A DNA stretch of 64,000 nucleotides from positions 1-64,000 of the forward strand of contig JAEZNO010000004.1 of the NCBI GenBank assembly GCA_023441805.1, written 5' to 3'. The notes under the pieces were generated by a model. That model worked only from the letters and a program-made list of their open reading frames with translations, was not told the DNA's origin and made no database searches. Made by a program: the position numbers and the translations under genes. How positions within the stretch are numbered: the stretch's first letter is position 1; each line of letters opens with the position of its first letter. Origin of the DNA: Bacteroidota bacterium (GTDB lineage Bacteria > Bacteroidota > Bacteroidia > Bacteroidales > Lentimicrobiaceae). Shown one piece after another: positions 1-8,806 of this stretch.

Positions 1-263
1 GTTGCAACGAAGCGTAGCGAAGTTGCAACTCCTCTCTCTCAAAAAGATAAACTAACACGAAAAATTAAACTTAAAACTGATGATTTACTTTTGCGAAAAA
101 CTGGTGAAGTTTAATTTGCTAATTACATTTTGACGTTTACTCTCTTCACAAAAAAGGAAAATACCATGGTGACTGTTGGAGATAATGGGGAAAAAGAAAT
201 AAGAAGTTCTTACCCTTTAGGGAGTTAGAATCCCCCAAAAGGTTTTGCGTTGTCGGTGGGTCG
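1..263. other. Gene-free stretch at the window edge
   Basis: No convincing gene lies here. The octamer GTTGCAAC, which is its own reverse complement, occurs at 1-8 and 22-29 with 13 bases between, so the two copies can form a stem-loop. Frame +1 is open from base 1 to a TAA at 112-114 and could be the last 37 codons of a gene cut by the window. The short, low-complexity translation is not recognisable, so I do not call it a gene. Confidence 0.4.
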
Positions 264-295
264 AAAACAAAAATGCCTTGCTAATTGCAAGGCAT
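264..295 (-). terminator. Rho-independent terminator of the tRNA-Ser gene
   Basis: On the minus strand a perfect 9-bp stem (ATGCCTTGC paired with GCAAGGCAT, 273-281 with 287-295, 5-base loop) is followed by a T-rich run (complement of 264-272). It begins 10 bases after the CCA end of the tRNA, where a terminator for a single tRNA transcript would be expected. Confidence 0.8.
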
Positions 296-305
296 CAAGA
301 TGATC

Positions 306-393
<88 letters not shown>

Positions 394-501
394 GGGGGCA
401 AAATTACACTTTTTTTCGTTTGTCTGACACATAGGCTTAATTTTCTTCTATTAGCCGAACATACAGTAACTTACATTGTTAATTTGCAAAAGTTTTACAC
501 T

Positions 502-1545
502 ATGAGTTCAGTAATTTTACGTACAAATAAGTTAGGTTTTCAATGGAAGGTGCAGGATCCTTTCCTGTTTTGTGCGCACCACAAGGATGATTATCCTAAC
601 GGAAATAGATCTAAAGGCCCCGCTTCAGGTGTTAAAGGACATTATCTTGGGAATGATTTCGACGAACGGCTTGATTGGAGAATGTACCATGGTAAACAGG
701 TTCCGGGGTTTCCGGTACACCCTCACAGAGGATTTGAAACTATTACAATAGTTTTGAAGGGCATTATTGATCATACAGACTCAGCCGGAGGTGCAGGCAG
801 ATATGGGAACGGAGATGTTCAATGGATGACTGCCGGTACCGGTCTGCAACATTCCGAGATGTTTCCTTTGGTTAATGAAGATCAACCCAATCCACTTGAG
901 TTATTTCAGATTTGGTTGAATCTTCCGCGGTCAAAGAAACTGGTTAAACCTTATTACCGGATGTTGTGGAAGGAAGCTATTCCAAGAGTCAATGTTGCGG
1001 ATCAGGGTGGTAAGAATACTGAGGTCATCATAATTACAGGGAAAGCATCAGGGGTAGAGGTTAAATCTCCATCTGAAGATTCGTGGGCAGCTGATCCTGA
1101 AAACGAAGTTATGATATTACGTGTTAAGATGGATCCCCACGCTTCATATAGTATTCCGGCAGCTGTTAATGGAGTAAACAGGTCATTGTTCTTCTACAAG
1201 GGTGATGAATTGAAAATTAATGGAGAAACGTTGACGGGTGGTTATTCGGCCGACCTGGTCAGTGATGTTAATATATTGATTGAAAATGGGTCACAGCAAT
1301 CGGAGCTGCTTATTTTGCAGGGTAAACCAATTAATGAACCCGTGGTGCAATATGGCCCCTTTGTTATGAATTCACAGGCTGAGATTCAACAGACTGTTTC
1401 AGAATATCGAAGGACAGAATTTGGAGGGTGGCCCTGGCCGGATGAAGAATACGTTCATGCCGATGAGCCCCGGTTTGCGAAATATACTGACGGGTCAATT
1501 GAATACCCTCACGAAAAAGCAGGGACAGCAAATACTAACAGATAG
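502..1545 (+). CDS. Pirin family protein (bicupin)
   Basis: This 347-residue protein belongs to the pirins, cupin-fold metalloproteins of which some have quercetin dioxygenase activity and others act as redox-sensing regulators. The N-terminal cupin has the signature PVHPHRGFET followed by GTGLQHSEM, giving the metal ligands His73, His75, His117 and Glu119. The C-terminal pirin domain, with PINEPVVQYGPFVMN near residue 280, is complete. I chose the ATG at 502 although the frame is open from 340: the earlier part would run through the tRNA gene, and the sequence TTAATTTGC at 479-487 is one mismatch from a -7 promoter box. It converges on the TPM cluster with 21 bases between stops. The physiological substrate cannot be told from sequence. 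Confidence 0.93.
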   Translation: MSSVILRTNKLGFQWKVQDPFLFCAHHKDDYPNGNRSKGPASGVKGHYLGNDFDERLDWRMYHGKQVPGFPVHPHRGFETITIVLKGIIDHTDSAGGAGRYGNGDVQWMTAGTGLQHSEMFPLVNEDQPNPLELFQIWLNLPRSKKLVKPYYRMLWKEAIPRVNVADQGGKNTEVIIITGKASGVEVKSPSEDSWAADPENEVMILRVKMDPHASYSIPAAVNGVNRSLFFYKGDELKINGETLTGGYSADLVSDVNILIENGSQQSELLILQGKPINEPVVQYGPFVMNSQAEIQQTVSEYRRTEFGGWPWPDEEYVHADEPRFAKYTDGSIEYPHEKAGTANTNR

Positions 1546-1566
1546 CGGTTAAATACATTTTTGAGT

Positions 1567-2373
1567 TTACCAGCTTCCGGAGGCTCCACCGCCACCAAAG
1601 CTGCCACCACCGAAGCCGCCAAAGCCTCCGCCACCGAATCCACCACTGCCACCTGAGAATCCTCCCCATCCTCCGGAGCCATGGCTTCGTCCTCCACTAT
1701 TAACCATCATTGATAACAGTAACCAGAATGGCAGACTGTTGCCTTTACGTCCAATTGTGTGATTGTTATCGCGATTTTTGTTTAGAATCGAGAATATAAT
1801 AACAAGGAACAAGATAATTAGAAAGATTATCACGCCACCTGCTTCATCATCTCCTTTGCCATAATCATCTGCTTTATATTTGCCAAGAAGCAGATCGCTA
1901 ATAATATTTACTCCGGCAACGATTCCATCATAATACTTGTTTTCCTTAAAACGAGGAATCATTTCATTATCAACGATTCTACGGGATACAGCATCTGTTA
2001 CAACATCCTCAACACCGTAACCGGTTGAAATAGCTGCATAACCAAGATCATTACCTATTTTAGGTTTAACCAGTATCACGATGCCATTGCTGTAATCTTT
2101 CTGGCCAACTCCCCATTCCTGCCCGATTCGTTGTGCCATATCATCAGGATCATATCCCTGAAGATCAGGCAATATGACAACAGCAATCTGTGTAGAAGTA
2201 CTGTCACTGTATGCAACAAGTCTTTGTTCCAGTTGAATTTTCTCATTTTCTGAAAGTAAACCGGCCAGGTCGTTAACCAACCTTGGTGGGTTTGGGCGTG
2301 GTGGAATCTGTGCTATGATGTTAAGGGAGCTCAGCACCAGGAGTACAAGGAAAAATGTGATAAATCGTTTCAT
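1567..2373 (-). CDS. TPM domain protein, membrane-anchored with Gly-rich tail (YgcG-like)
   Basis: The 268-residue product starts with a signal peptide (residues 1-21). A TPM domain follows, about residues 30-150, with LVNDLAGLLSENEK at its start and YSNGIVILV further on. A transmembrane helix lies near residues 178-198, and the tail of about 40 residues is almost entirely Gly, Ser and Phe. This is the arrangement of YgcG-type TPM proteins, whose domain sits outside the cytoplasmic membrane. Some plant TPM domains are acid phosphatases; the bacterial role is not settled. It is the last gene of a lemA-TPM-TPM cluster (40 bases after the previous stop), and the partners are probably a membrane-associated unit. 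Confidence 0.88.
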   Translation of the reverse strand: MKRFITFFLVLLVLSSLNIIAQIPPRPNPPRLVNDLAGLLSENEKIQLEQRLVAYSDSTSTQIAVVILPDLQGYDPDDMAQRIGQEWGVGQKDYSNGIVILVKPKIGNDLGYAAISTGYGVEDVVTDAVSRRIVDNEMIPRFKENKYYDGIVAGVNIISDLLLGKYKADDYGKGDDEAGGVIIFLIILFLVIIFSILNKNRDNNHTIGRKGNSLPFWLLLSMMVNSGGRSHGSGGWGGFSGGSGGFGGGGFGGFGGGSFGGGGASGSW

Positions 2374-2413
2374 CCGAAGGTTTTTTATCTACAGGACTTC
2401 GCCTGTTAGTTCG

Positions 2414-2857
2414 TTAATGATCAAATGATATTTCGTCGGTGAGTTCGTTCACATCATCTTTATGATAAGGGAAATGCTTCTTAAGCTGTTCACCTGCTTT
2501 TGTAATTCCTGCAATCAATCCTTCTGTGAAGCGCCCTTCTCTGAATTCATTGATCATTAAGATTTTAGTTGTCTCCCAAAAATCTGCCGGTACTACCTCA
2601 TTAATACCGGTATCACCAATTATAGCAAAGCTCCTGTTGTCAACAGCCAAATAAAACAGTACACCGTTGCGGGCTTTGGTTTTATCCATGCCAATCTTTT
2701 TGAATATCTCTGAGGCACAATCAAGTACATCACCCTGGCATTTTTTCTGTATGTGAACTCTGATCTCACCTGAAGTATTAAGCTCGGCATCTTGAATAGC
2801 CATCTTAATATCCTCCTGCTGCTCGGGGGTGAAGAAAGTCCTCGCTGTATGTGGCAT
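2414..2857 (-). CDS. TPM domain protein, short soluble form
   Basis: The 147-residue protein is essentially one TPM domain. It begins with FFTPEQQEDIKMAIQDAE and has the core GEIRVHI, GVLFYLAVDNRSFAIIGD, then a tail ending in acidic residues and DH. There is no signal peptide or membrane helix, so it is predicted to be cytoplasmic, unlike its downstream neighbour. It lies between lemA (105 bases upstream) and the membrane TPM gene (40 bases downstream) on the same strand. Paired soluble and membrane TPM genes behind lemA are, to my knowledge, common in Bacteroidota. The biochemical function is unknown. Confidence 0.85.
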   Translation of the reverse strand: MPHTARTFFTPEQQEDIKMAIQDAELNTSGEIRVHIQKKCQGDVLDCASEIFKKIGMDKTKARNGVLFYLAVDNRSFAIIGDTGINEVVPADFWETTKILMINEFREGRFTEGLIAGITKAGEQLKKHFPYHKDDVNELTDEISFDH

Positions 2858-2962
2858 TACTTTACTAATTGAAATTATGTTACTGAAATCGGAAGGATCT
2901 CCTCCTGAGAGGATTTCCTTCTGATCTCTTTAAATATTCGTATTTTAAACTATTAGCTAAAA

Positions 2963-3553
2963 TTAAAACTGCACTTCAGGTGCCTGTTCGGCTCCTTGCT
3001 CGGCTTCGAAATATGCTTTTCTTTCAAACCCAAACATCCCGGCAAAGATACTGTTCGGGAATCGTCTGATCTGTGCATTGTAAGTTTGCGCAGTCTGATT
3101 GAAATTGCGACGTTCAACAGCGATTCTGTTTTCAGTACCTTCTAGTTGTGATTGCAGGTCGAGGAAATTCTGATTAGCTTTCAAATCAGGATATCTTTCT
3201 ACCACAACCATCAATCGTGATAATGCAGAACTTAATCCTTGCTGAGCCTGTTGAAACTGCTGAACAGAGTTCTCATCCAATTGCTCGGCATTAACATTAA
3301 TGCCGGTGGCCTTAGATCTTGCTTCGATTACTTTAGTGAGTGTTTCCTGCTCAAAATTAGCATACCCTTTTACGGTGTTTACGAGGTTTGGAATAAGATC
3401 TGCTCTCCGTTGATAAACATTCTCAACCTGTGACCATGCTCCCGTAACGCTTTCTTCCATAGAAACGAGGTTGTTGTATCGTCTCGTCCCCCACATTATA
3501 AGGATAATGACAATACCTACTATAACCAGAATGGTGACTAAAGATTTTTTCAT
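2963..3553 (-). CDS. lemA: LemA family protein
   Basis: The 196-residue protein has one N-terminal membrane helix (residues 5-22). It is followed by the helical LemA core with the family signatures YNNLVSMEE, WSQVENVYQRRADLIPNLVNTVKGYA and, near the C terminus, RNFNQTAQTYN and FPNSIFAGMFGF. LemA proteins are membrane-anchored helical proteins of unknown biochemical function. The gene heads the lemA-TPM-TPM group on the minus strand. TAACTTTAC upstream (complement of about 3581-3590) is one base from a TAnnTTTGC promoter box. Confidence 0.93.
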   Translation of the reverse strand: MKKSLVTILVIVGIVIILIMWGTRRYNNLVSMEESVTGAWSQVENVYQRRADLIPNLVNTVKGYANFEQETLTKVIEARSKATGINVNAEQLDENSVQQFQQAQQGLSSALSRLMVVVERYPDLKANQNFLDLQSQLEGTENRIAVERRNFNQTAQTYNAQIRRFPNSIFAGMFGFERKAYFEAEQGAEQAPEVQF

Positions 3554-3641
3554 TTTTGTGCTGTTTAGTGATTAAGTAAAGTTAATTCATTTTTATATCC
3601 GCTATAAACCGGGGGATTACAAAGTGATGTTTATTCAACAT

Positions 3642-5546
3642 TTATTTGAGGATATCGATACTTCTTTTTATAAAACTCGTAAGGTCTTCACCTTTAAGGA
3701 GATTTTGCGATAGCTTAGCTATATCAATTAGTTGCTTAGCCATATTTTTGCGAGTTTCTTCATCTTTCTCTTCGTGTAGCTTTCCAATCAATGGATGATT
3801 CGAATTTACAACCAGATTAAATGAGTCGGGAAGGTTACCCATGTAGCTCATACCTCCGCCAAGCATTGACATGTCCTTCATTCTACGCATGAACTCAGGA
3901 CGTGTGATTTGAACCGGCATGCTGCTTTCACTCATACTCTCGAATATGACAGTATATTTTTCTTTACCTGCTGCTTCCTCAAACAATGGCTTTATTGATT
4001 TCTGTTCTTCCTCATTAAGCTTCGAAGGCATAGGCTCTTCCTTGTTGATAAGCTTATCGGTTACATTTGAATCAACTCTGACAAAACTTGAATTCTCAAA
4101 TTTTTGTTCAAGTGTATTGATATAATGATTGTCGAGTACGCCATCCATCACCAATACATTGTATCCAATTTCCTTAGCCGTTTCGACAAAACTATGCTGT
4201 TCAACAGGATCAGATGTATACAGATAGACAAGTTTCTTATCCTTATCGGTTTGAGTGTCCTTGATGACGTTTTTGTACTCTTCAAATGTATAATACTTGC
4301 CTTCAGTATCTTTAAGTAGTGCAAATTTCTCTGCTCTTTCCCAGAACTTAGGTTCGCTAATCACTCCGTATTCAATAAAGATCTTTATATCATCCCATTT
4401 ACTCTCGAATTCCTTGCGATCGTTCTTAAAGATATCTTCAAGTTTATCAGCCACTTTCTTCATAATGTGGTTTGATATCTTCTTCACATTTGAATCGCTC
4501 TGCAGATATGACCTTGAAACATTAAGTGGTATGTCGGGTGAATCCAGAACCCCATGCATGAGAGTCAGGAAATCAGGCACAATTCCCTCGACCGAGTCAG
4601 TGACGAAAACCTGATTTGAATACAATTGAATCTTTTCCTTTTGAACTTCTATATTTCTCTTGACCTTTGGGAAATACAGGATACCGGTAAGATTAAAGGG
4701 ATAGTCAACATTTAAATGTATGTTGAATAAAGGCTCTTCAAATGTGAATGGATACAATTCATGATAGAAGTTCTTATAATCTTCATCGGTTAATTCTGAA
4801 GGTTTGCGTTTCCAGGCAGGATTGGTATTATTGATGATGCGTGGTTTCTCGATTTCATCGTATTTATCGTTGCCTTTTTCATCCTTTTGGCCTTCAACCT
4901 TTTCCCATGTTTTCTCATTTCCAAACCTGATAGGTACCGGCAAGAACTTACAGTATTTTTTTAAGAGCTCCAGTATTCTGCTTTCTTCAAGGAATTCAGT
5001 TGAATCATCTGCTATATGTAAGATGACATCGGTTCCGCGGTCACCTTTTTCTGCTTCAACCAGTGAATATTCGGGACTACCGTCGCACTCCCATTTTACT
5101 GATTTAGATCCTGGTCCTTTTTTGTATGTTTTAGTGAGAATTTCCACTTTAGAGGAAACCATGAACGATGAGTAGAAACCCAGACCAAAATGTCCGATTA
5201 ATTGTGCTGCATCAGCTTCGCTCTTGCCCGCATATTTCTTTACAAATTCTTCAGCACCCGAGAACGCGATTTGATTAATATACTTATCAATTTCTTCGGC
5301 TGTCATCCCGATACCTCTGTCACGTACAGTGAGGGTTTTTGCATCTTTATCAAGGATTACTTCTATTGTAAGATCACCCAGGTCATCCTTAACCTGCCCC
5401 ATTGAGGAGAGTGCTTTTAGTTTTTGAGTTGCATCAACAGCATTTGATATTAGTTCCCTAAGGAATATTTCATGATCTGAATACAGGAACTTTTTAATGA
5501 TAGGAAAAATGTTTTCCGTCTGAACATTGATCTTCCCAGTCTGCAT
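3642..5546 (-). CDS. htpG: Molecular chaperone HtpG (Hsp90)
   Basis: The 634-residue product is a full-length bacterial Hsp90, an ATP-driven cytosolic chaperone dimer. The N-terminal GHKL ATPase pocket is visible: ELISNAVDAT, then DRGIGMT, then GHFGLGFYSSFMV. The middle domain (LFNIHLNVDYPFNLTGILYFP, and the catalytic-loop arginine in NVSRSYLQSD) and the C-terminal dimerisation region both follow. The start ATG at 5546 gives the usual MQTGKINVQTE N terminus. It is monocistronic, separated by 88 bases from lemA and divergent from ilvE. A 7-base direct repeat lies upstream, but no known heat-shock operator is recognisable. Confidence 0.97.
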   Translation of the reverse strand: MQTGKINVQTENIFPIIKKFLYSDHEIFLRELISNAVDATQKLKALSSMGQVKDDLGDLTIEVILDKDAKTLTVRDRGIGMTAEEIDKYINQIAFSGAEEFVKKYAGKSEADAAQLIGHFGLGFYSSFMVSSKVEILTKTYKKGPGSKSVKWECDGSPEYSLVEAEKGDRGTDVILHIADDSTEFLEESRILELLKKYCKFLPVPIRFGNEKTWEKVEGQKDEKGNDKYDEIEKPRIINNTNPAWKRKPSELTDEDYKNFYHELYPFTFEEPLFNIHLNVDYPFNLTGILYFPKVKRNIEVQKEKIQLYSNQVFVTDSVEGIVPDFLTLMHGVLDSPDIPLNVSRSYLQSDSNVKKISNHIMKKVADKLEDIFKNDRKEFESKWDDIKIFIEYGVISEPKFWERAEKFALLKDTEGKYYTFEEYKNVIKDTQTDKDKKLVYLYTSDPVEQHSFVETAKEIGYNVLVMDGVLDNHYINTLEQKFENSSFVRVDSNVTDKLINKEEPMPSKLNEEEQKSIKPLFEEAAGKEKYTVIFESMSESSMPVQITRPEFMRRMKDMSMLGGGMSYMGNLPDSFNLVVNSNHPLIGKLHEEKDEETRKNMAKQLIDIAKLSQNLLKGEDLTSFIKRSIDILK

Positions 5547-5779
5547 AGTTTATATGGATTTAAAATTATTATCTGTGCCAGTTCAAAACCTGTGCCATTG
5601 ATGATAACTGACAAAATGACTGAGTTAATGAACAGATGCAGAAATATACATGTGAGGTTTATTAGGAAATTACATATGGAATATCATAACAATTTTCATT
5701 TTTCCATTGTCAGATGCAGGAATCTTACTAATTTAGCCTCATCATAGGGAGAATTAAAAAAACCTAAAATATACGCATT

Positions 5780-6799
5780 ATGTTAGAAATAGATTGGAGT
5801 CACCTGCCTTTCGGCTATGTTAAGACTGATTACAATGTACGTTGTTATTACAGGAATGGAAAGTGGGGTGAATTAGAGGTTTCATCTTCTGAGTATGTAA
5901 GCCTGCATATGGCTGCATCCTCTTTACATTATGGACAGGAAGCATTCGAAGGAATGAAAGCTTTCAGAGGAAAAGATGGTAAGATCCGTTTATTCCGTTG
6001 GGAAGAGAATGCTATCAGGCTGGAAAGTTCTGCCTATGGTGTAATGATGGCAGAAGTGCCAAGAGAATTATTCTATGAGGCTATTGTTAAAGCTGTTAAA
6101 TTAAATGAGCGTTTCATTCCACCATTTGGAACAGGTGCATCATTATACATTCGCCCATTATTGATTGGCTCAGGCCCCAGGGTAGGTGTTAAACCGGCTG
6201 ATGAGTATTTGTTCATAGTATTTGTTACTCCTGTCGGCCCTTATTTTAAGGAAGGATTTAAACCTGTAGCTTTACAAATAGCACGCGATTATGATAGAGC
6301 TGCTCCAAAGGGAACCGGTAAATATAAAGTAGGTGGTAATTATGCTGCCAGCTTACGCGCCGGAGAAGAAGCCCATGCTGATGGTTACGCATCTGCACTC
6401 TTCCTTGATGCCCGTGAAAAGAAATATATTGATGAAGCCGGTCCGGCTAATTTCTTCGCTATTAAAGGTAATAAGTATATTACTCCCAAATCTGAATCTA
6501 TTCTTCCATCTATTACCAATAAGAGTTTGATGGAAATTGCCCGTCATCTCGGTATGGAAGTAGAAGTCAGACCAATTGAAGTTAGTGAACTCGATTCATT
6601 TGACGAAGTAGGAGCCTGTGGCACTGCAGCTGTTATTTCACCGGTTTGCAAAATCGATGACCATTTGACAGGACATGTATATAAATATTGTCACGATGGC
6701 CAGGCAGGACCTGTTTCAACCAAACTATACAAATTTTTACAGGGAATCCAATATGGTGAAGAAAAAGATATCTTCAATTGGATTACCATTATTGACTAA
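5780..6799 (+). CDS. ilvE: Branched-chain amino acid aminotransferase
   Basis: The 339-residue protein is a fold-type IV PLP aminotransferase. It transfers the amino group between glutamate and the 2-oxo acids of leucine, isoleucine and valine. YGQEAFEGMKAF, GTGASLYIRP and the PLP-lysine motif YKVGGNYA (Lys183) match the class II branched-chain aminotransferases, as does the length. GACGTAAVI near residue 277 is the conserved C-terminal signature. The gene stands alone, divergent from htpG, and ends at a strong hairpin terminator. Lysine, alanine or D-amino-acid transaminases share the fold, but the motif set fits IlvE best. Confidence 0.95.
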   Translation: MLEIDWSHLPFGYVKTDYNVRCYYRNGKWGELEVSSSEYVSLHMAASSLHYGQEAFEGMKAFRGKDGKIRLFRWEENAIRLESSAYGVMMAEVPRELFYEAIVKAVKLNERFIPPFGTGASLYIRPLLIGSGPRVGVKPADEYLFIVFVTPVGPYFKEGFKPVALQIARDYDRAAPKGTGKYKVGGNYAASLRAGEEAHADGYASALFLDAREKKYIDEAGPANFFAIKGNKYITPKSESILPSITNKSLMEIARHLGMEVEVRPIEVSELDSFDEVGACGTAAVISPVCKIDDHLTGHVYKYCHDGQAGPVSTKLYKFLQGIQYGEEKDIFNWITIID

Positions 6800-6829
6800 G
6801 ATTTACCATACTAATTAATAATAATTGAA

Positions 6830-6861
6830 GAGGCTGACTCGTGTGGGTCAGTCTCTTTTTT
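6830..6861 (+). terminator. Rho-independent terminator after ilvE
   Basis: GAGGCTGAC (6830-6838) pairs with GTCAGTCTC (6847-6855) around an 8-base loop and is followed by six T residues. It lies 31 bases after the ilvE stop. Confidence 0.85.
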
Positions 6862-6935
6862 ATATATATATCTGTGTATTTACATTAACTCAAATAAATA
6901 TAACAATGTAAGAACTCAACTTAAAATATGGTGTT

Positions 6936-6968
6936 AGTTTGGTAATAATCACATTTATTAACCAAACT
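6936..6968. promoter_or_regulatory. Inverted repeat just upstream of the lipoprotein gene at 6977
   Basis: AGTTTGGT (6936-6943) is exactly repeated in inverse orientation as ACCAAACT (6961-6968) with 17 bases between. The second arm ends 8 bases before the ATG. It could be an operator or a leader hairpin covering the ribosome-binding region. No T run follows, so it is not a terminator. Confidence 0.4.
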
Positions 6969-6976
6969 TAAACTAA

Positions 6977-7795
6977 ATGAAATCATTAGGGAAAATTGCA
7001 GTGCTTGCATTGACAATGGGCATTGTGGTTTCTTTTCAGTCTTGCCAAAAAGATGAAGGACTGAAGAAGCCAACAACAGAAGCTGAATTGAAAGCTCAGG
7101 GGACAAACACATTCTATGGACCCACAGTTCCATTTATGGGTGGTACTGCCCGTGCATGGGTTAAAGTAAATGGTAATGGCAACGGCGATCCAACTGCTGT
7201 TGGTATTGATGTTTCAGAGAAAGTACTGGAAAATCTTTCAGATGATCAGATCAGAGTTGTTCTGAATATGCCTAATAATAAAGGAGGTAATTTTTACACA
7301 CATATGATGGTTGATTGGAATCCAATGGGTCACCTGCCTATATATGGTGCACCACATTTTGATTTCCATTTTTACCTTGTTCCGGAATCTCTTCGTTTGC
7401 AGATTGAAGAAGATGATCTTGAAGAGTTCGAGAACATTCCCGAAGCGATTTACCAGCCTCCACTATATTTTAAAGTCCCGGGTGGAGTTCCTGAAATGGG
7501 TGCACACTGGTTAGATTTGCTGTCTCCTGAAGTAGCAGGTACCGGTGAGTTTACTCAAACTTATATTTGGGGTTCCTTTGATGGTGATTTTATCTTCTTC
7601 GAACCGATGATCACAAGTGCATATTTACTTCAGCATCCTGATGTTACTTTCGAAGTAAGACAACCCGAGGCATACGAAGTCGATGGATGGTATCCTACCC
7701 ATTACAGTATCAAGTATTCTACAAGTCCCGGAAAGTACACGATATCACTCGACAATCTTGTATTTCACGAAGGACAAGAAAGTAATAACATGTAA
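6977..7795 (+). CDS. Lipoprotein with a TTHB210-like (DUF5602) domain, function unknown
   Basis: The 272-residue protein starts with a lipoprotein signal: a hydrophobic stretch and lipobox SFQSC with Cys23, followed by Gln-Lys-Asp-Glu. The body resembles, from memory, the DUF5602/TTHB210-like family: GGTARAWVKVNGNGNGDP near residue 55, PHFDFHFYLVPE near 126 with His127 and His131, and MGAHWLD near 174 with His177. The spaced histidines hint at a metal or ligand site, which is inference. It is a single gene between two terminators, with an inverted repeat before the start. The role is unknown; a surface or periplasmic binding protein is likely. Confidence 0.75.
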   Translation: MKSLGKIAVLALTMGIVVSFQSCQKDEGLKKPTTEAELKAQGTNTFYGPTVPFMGGTARAWVKVNGNGNGDPTAVGIDVSEKVLENLSDDQIRVVLNMPNNKGGNFYTHMMVDWNPMGHLPIYGAPHFDFHFYLVPESLRLQIEEDDLEEFENIPEAIYQPPLYFKVPGGVPEMGAHWLDLLSPEVAGTGEFTQTYIWGSFDGDFIFFEPMITSAYLLQHPDVTFEVRQPEAYEVDGWYPTHYSIKYSTSPGKYTISLDNLVFHEGQESNNM

Positions 7796-7820
7796 ATAGA
7801 TAATCTTTACCCGATAAATA

Positions 7821-7864
7821 AAAAAGAGAGGCTGTTTCTGATGTTGATACAGCCTCTCTTTTTA
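7821..7864. terminator. Bidirectional terminator between the 6977 gene and pyrF
   Basis: AGAGAGGCTGT (7825-7835) pairs perfectly with ACAGCCTCTCT (7849-7859), a stem of 11 bp. A run of A residues precedes it and a run of T residues follows, so it can stop transcription from both converging genes. Confidence 0.9.
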
Positions 7865-7882
7865 TAATGTCTTCCTCCAGTT

Positions 7883-8710
7883 TTACTTTAGTGTCTTACT
7901 CATTTGCGACTGCATTGACTTTGCTTCTTCCATTGCTTTTTCTGCAAAATCAATTCCTGAAGAAGCAAAAATGATACTTCGTGATGCGTTTACCAGGATG
8001 CCACAATCCTTGTTAAGTCCATACCTTGCTACTTCCTCAAGACTTCCGCCTTGTGCACCTACTCCGGGTACCAGCAGAAAATGATCAGGAACTATCTTGC
8101 GTATTTCAGCAAGCATCTCAGCTCTTGTTGCACCAACAACAAACATTGTGTTATCAGGAGTTCCCCATTGGATTGTTGTGCGAAGTACTTTTTCAAAGAG
8201 GCGGGTACCTGAATTATCTTCTATGAGTTGAAAATCATTGGCACCTTTATTTGATGTAAGTGCCAGTACAATTACCCATTTATCTGAAAATTTAAGAAAT
8301 GGAGTTACTGAATCCTCACCCATATATGGTGCAACTGTTACAGCATCGAAATTGAAACCCGATTTGCCAGGATTAAAGAAGGCTTCCGCGTATTGTGTAC
8401 TTGTGTTACCGATATCCCCACGCTTTGCATCTGCAATTGTTAAGCACTCATCTTTATGTTTTTCAAGGAACTGCATGGTTTTATGCAGACTCTCTAAACC
8501 TTTAATTCCCCTTGATTCATAAAAAGCGAGATTAGGTTTATAAGCAACCGTATATGGCAGAGTTGCCTCAATAATCTGTTTATTGAATTCGAATACGGGG
8601 TCAGAATAGCTCAACAGGTGTTGTGGTATTTTCGAGATATCACTGTCAAGTCCAACGCAAAGATAGGATCTCTTATTCCTGATAAGGTTGATAAGTTGGG
8701 TGCGGTTCAT
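7883..8710 (-). CDS. pyrF: Orotidine 5'-phosphate decarboxylase (long type)
   Basis: The 275-residue enzyme decarboxylates OMP to UMP, the last step of de novo pyrimidine synthesis. The catalytic array D-x-K-x-x-D is seen in ADAKRGDIGNTS (Asp94, Lys96, Asp99). The phosphate-binding region FLLVPGVGAQGG lies near residue 210. At about 275 residues it belongs to the longer group of bacterial PyrF found in Bacteroidota and Actinobacteria, not the 230-residue E. coli type. It follows prfA on the same strand after 96 bases. The purM-prfA-pyrF order is, as I recall, shared by other Bacteroidota. Confidence 0.95.
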   Translation of the reverse strand: MNRTQLINLIRNKRSYLCVGLDSDISKIPQHLLSYSDPVFEFNKQIIEATLPYTVAYKPNLAFYESRGIKGLESLHKTMQFLEKHKDECLTIADAKRGDIGNTSTQYAEAFFNPGKSGFNFDAVTVAPYMGEDSVTPFLKFSDKWVIVLALTSNKGANDFQLIEDNSGTRLFEKVLRTTIQWGTPDNTMFVVGATRAEMLAEIRKIVPDHFLLVPGVGAQGGSLEEVARYGLNKDCGILVNASRSIIFASSGIDFAEKAMEEAKSMQSQMSKTLK

Positions 8711-8806
8711 AGATGTTCTGGTTGAATTGATTGTATATTAACAATACAAAGATGCACAAAAATGCAATACATCCTGATTGCTATATTCTTAAGAGTGCCG
8801 CTAAGA

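Noticed and set aside
1..114. Open frame on the plus strand from base 1 to a TAA at 112-114
   Set aside because: Only 37 codons, cut by the window edge, with a repetitive DNA palindrome inside it and no recognisable protein features.
1509..1697. Ala/Val-rich open frame near the TPM gene end
   Set aside because: A frame-shifted reading of the Gly-rich tail of the real TPM protein.
5571..5600. Sigma-54-like TGGCAC upstream of htpG
   Set aside because: The -12 half TTGC is missing at the right distance.
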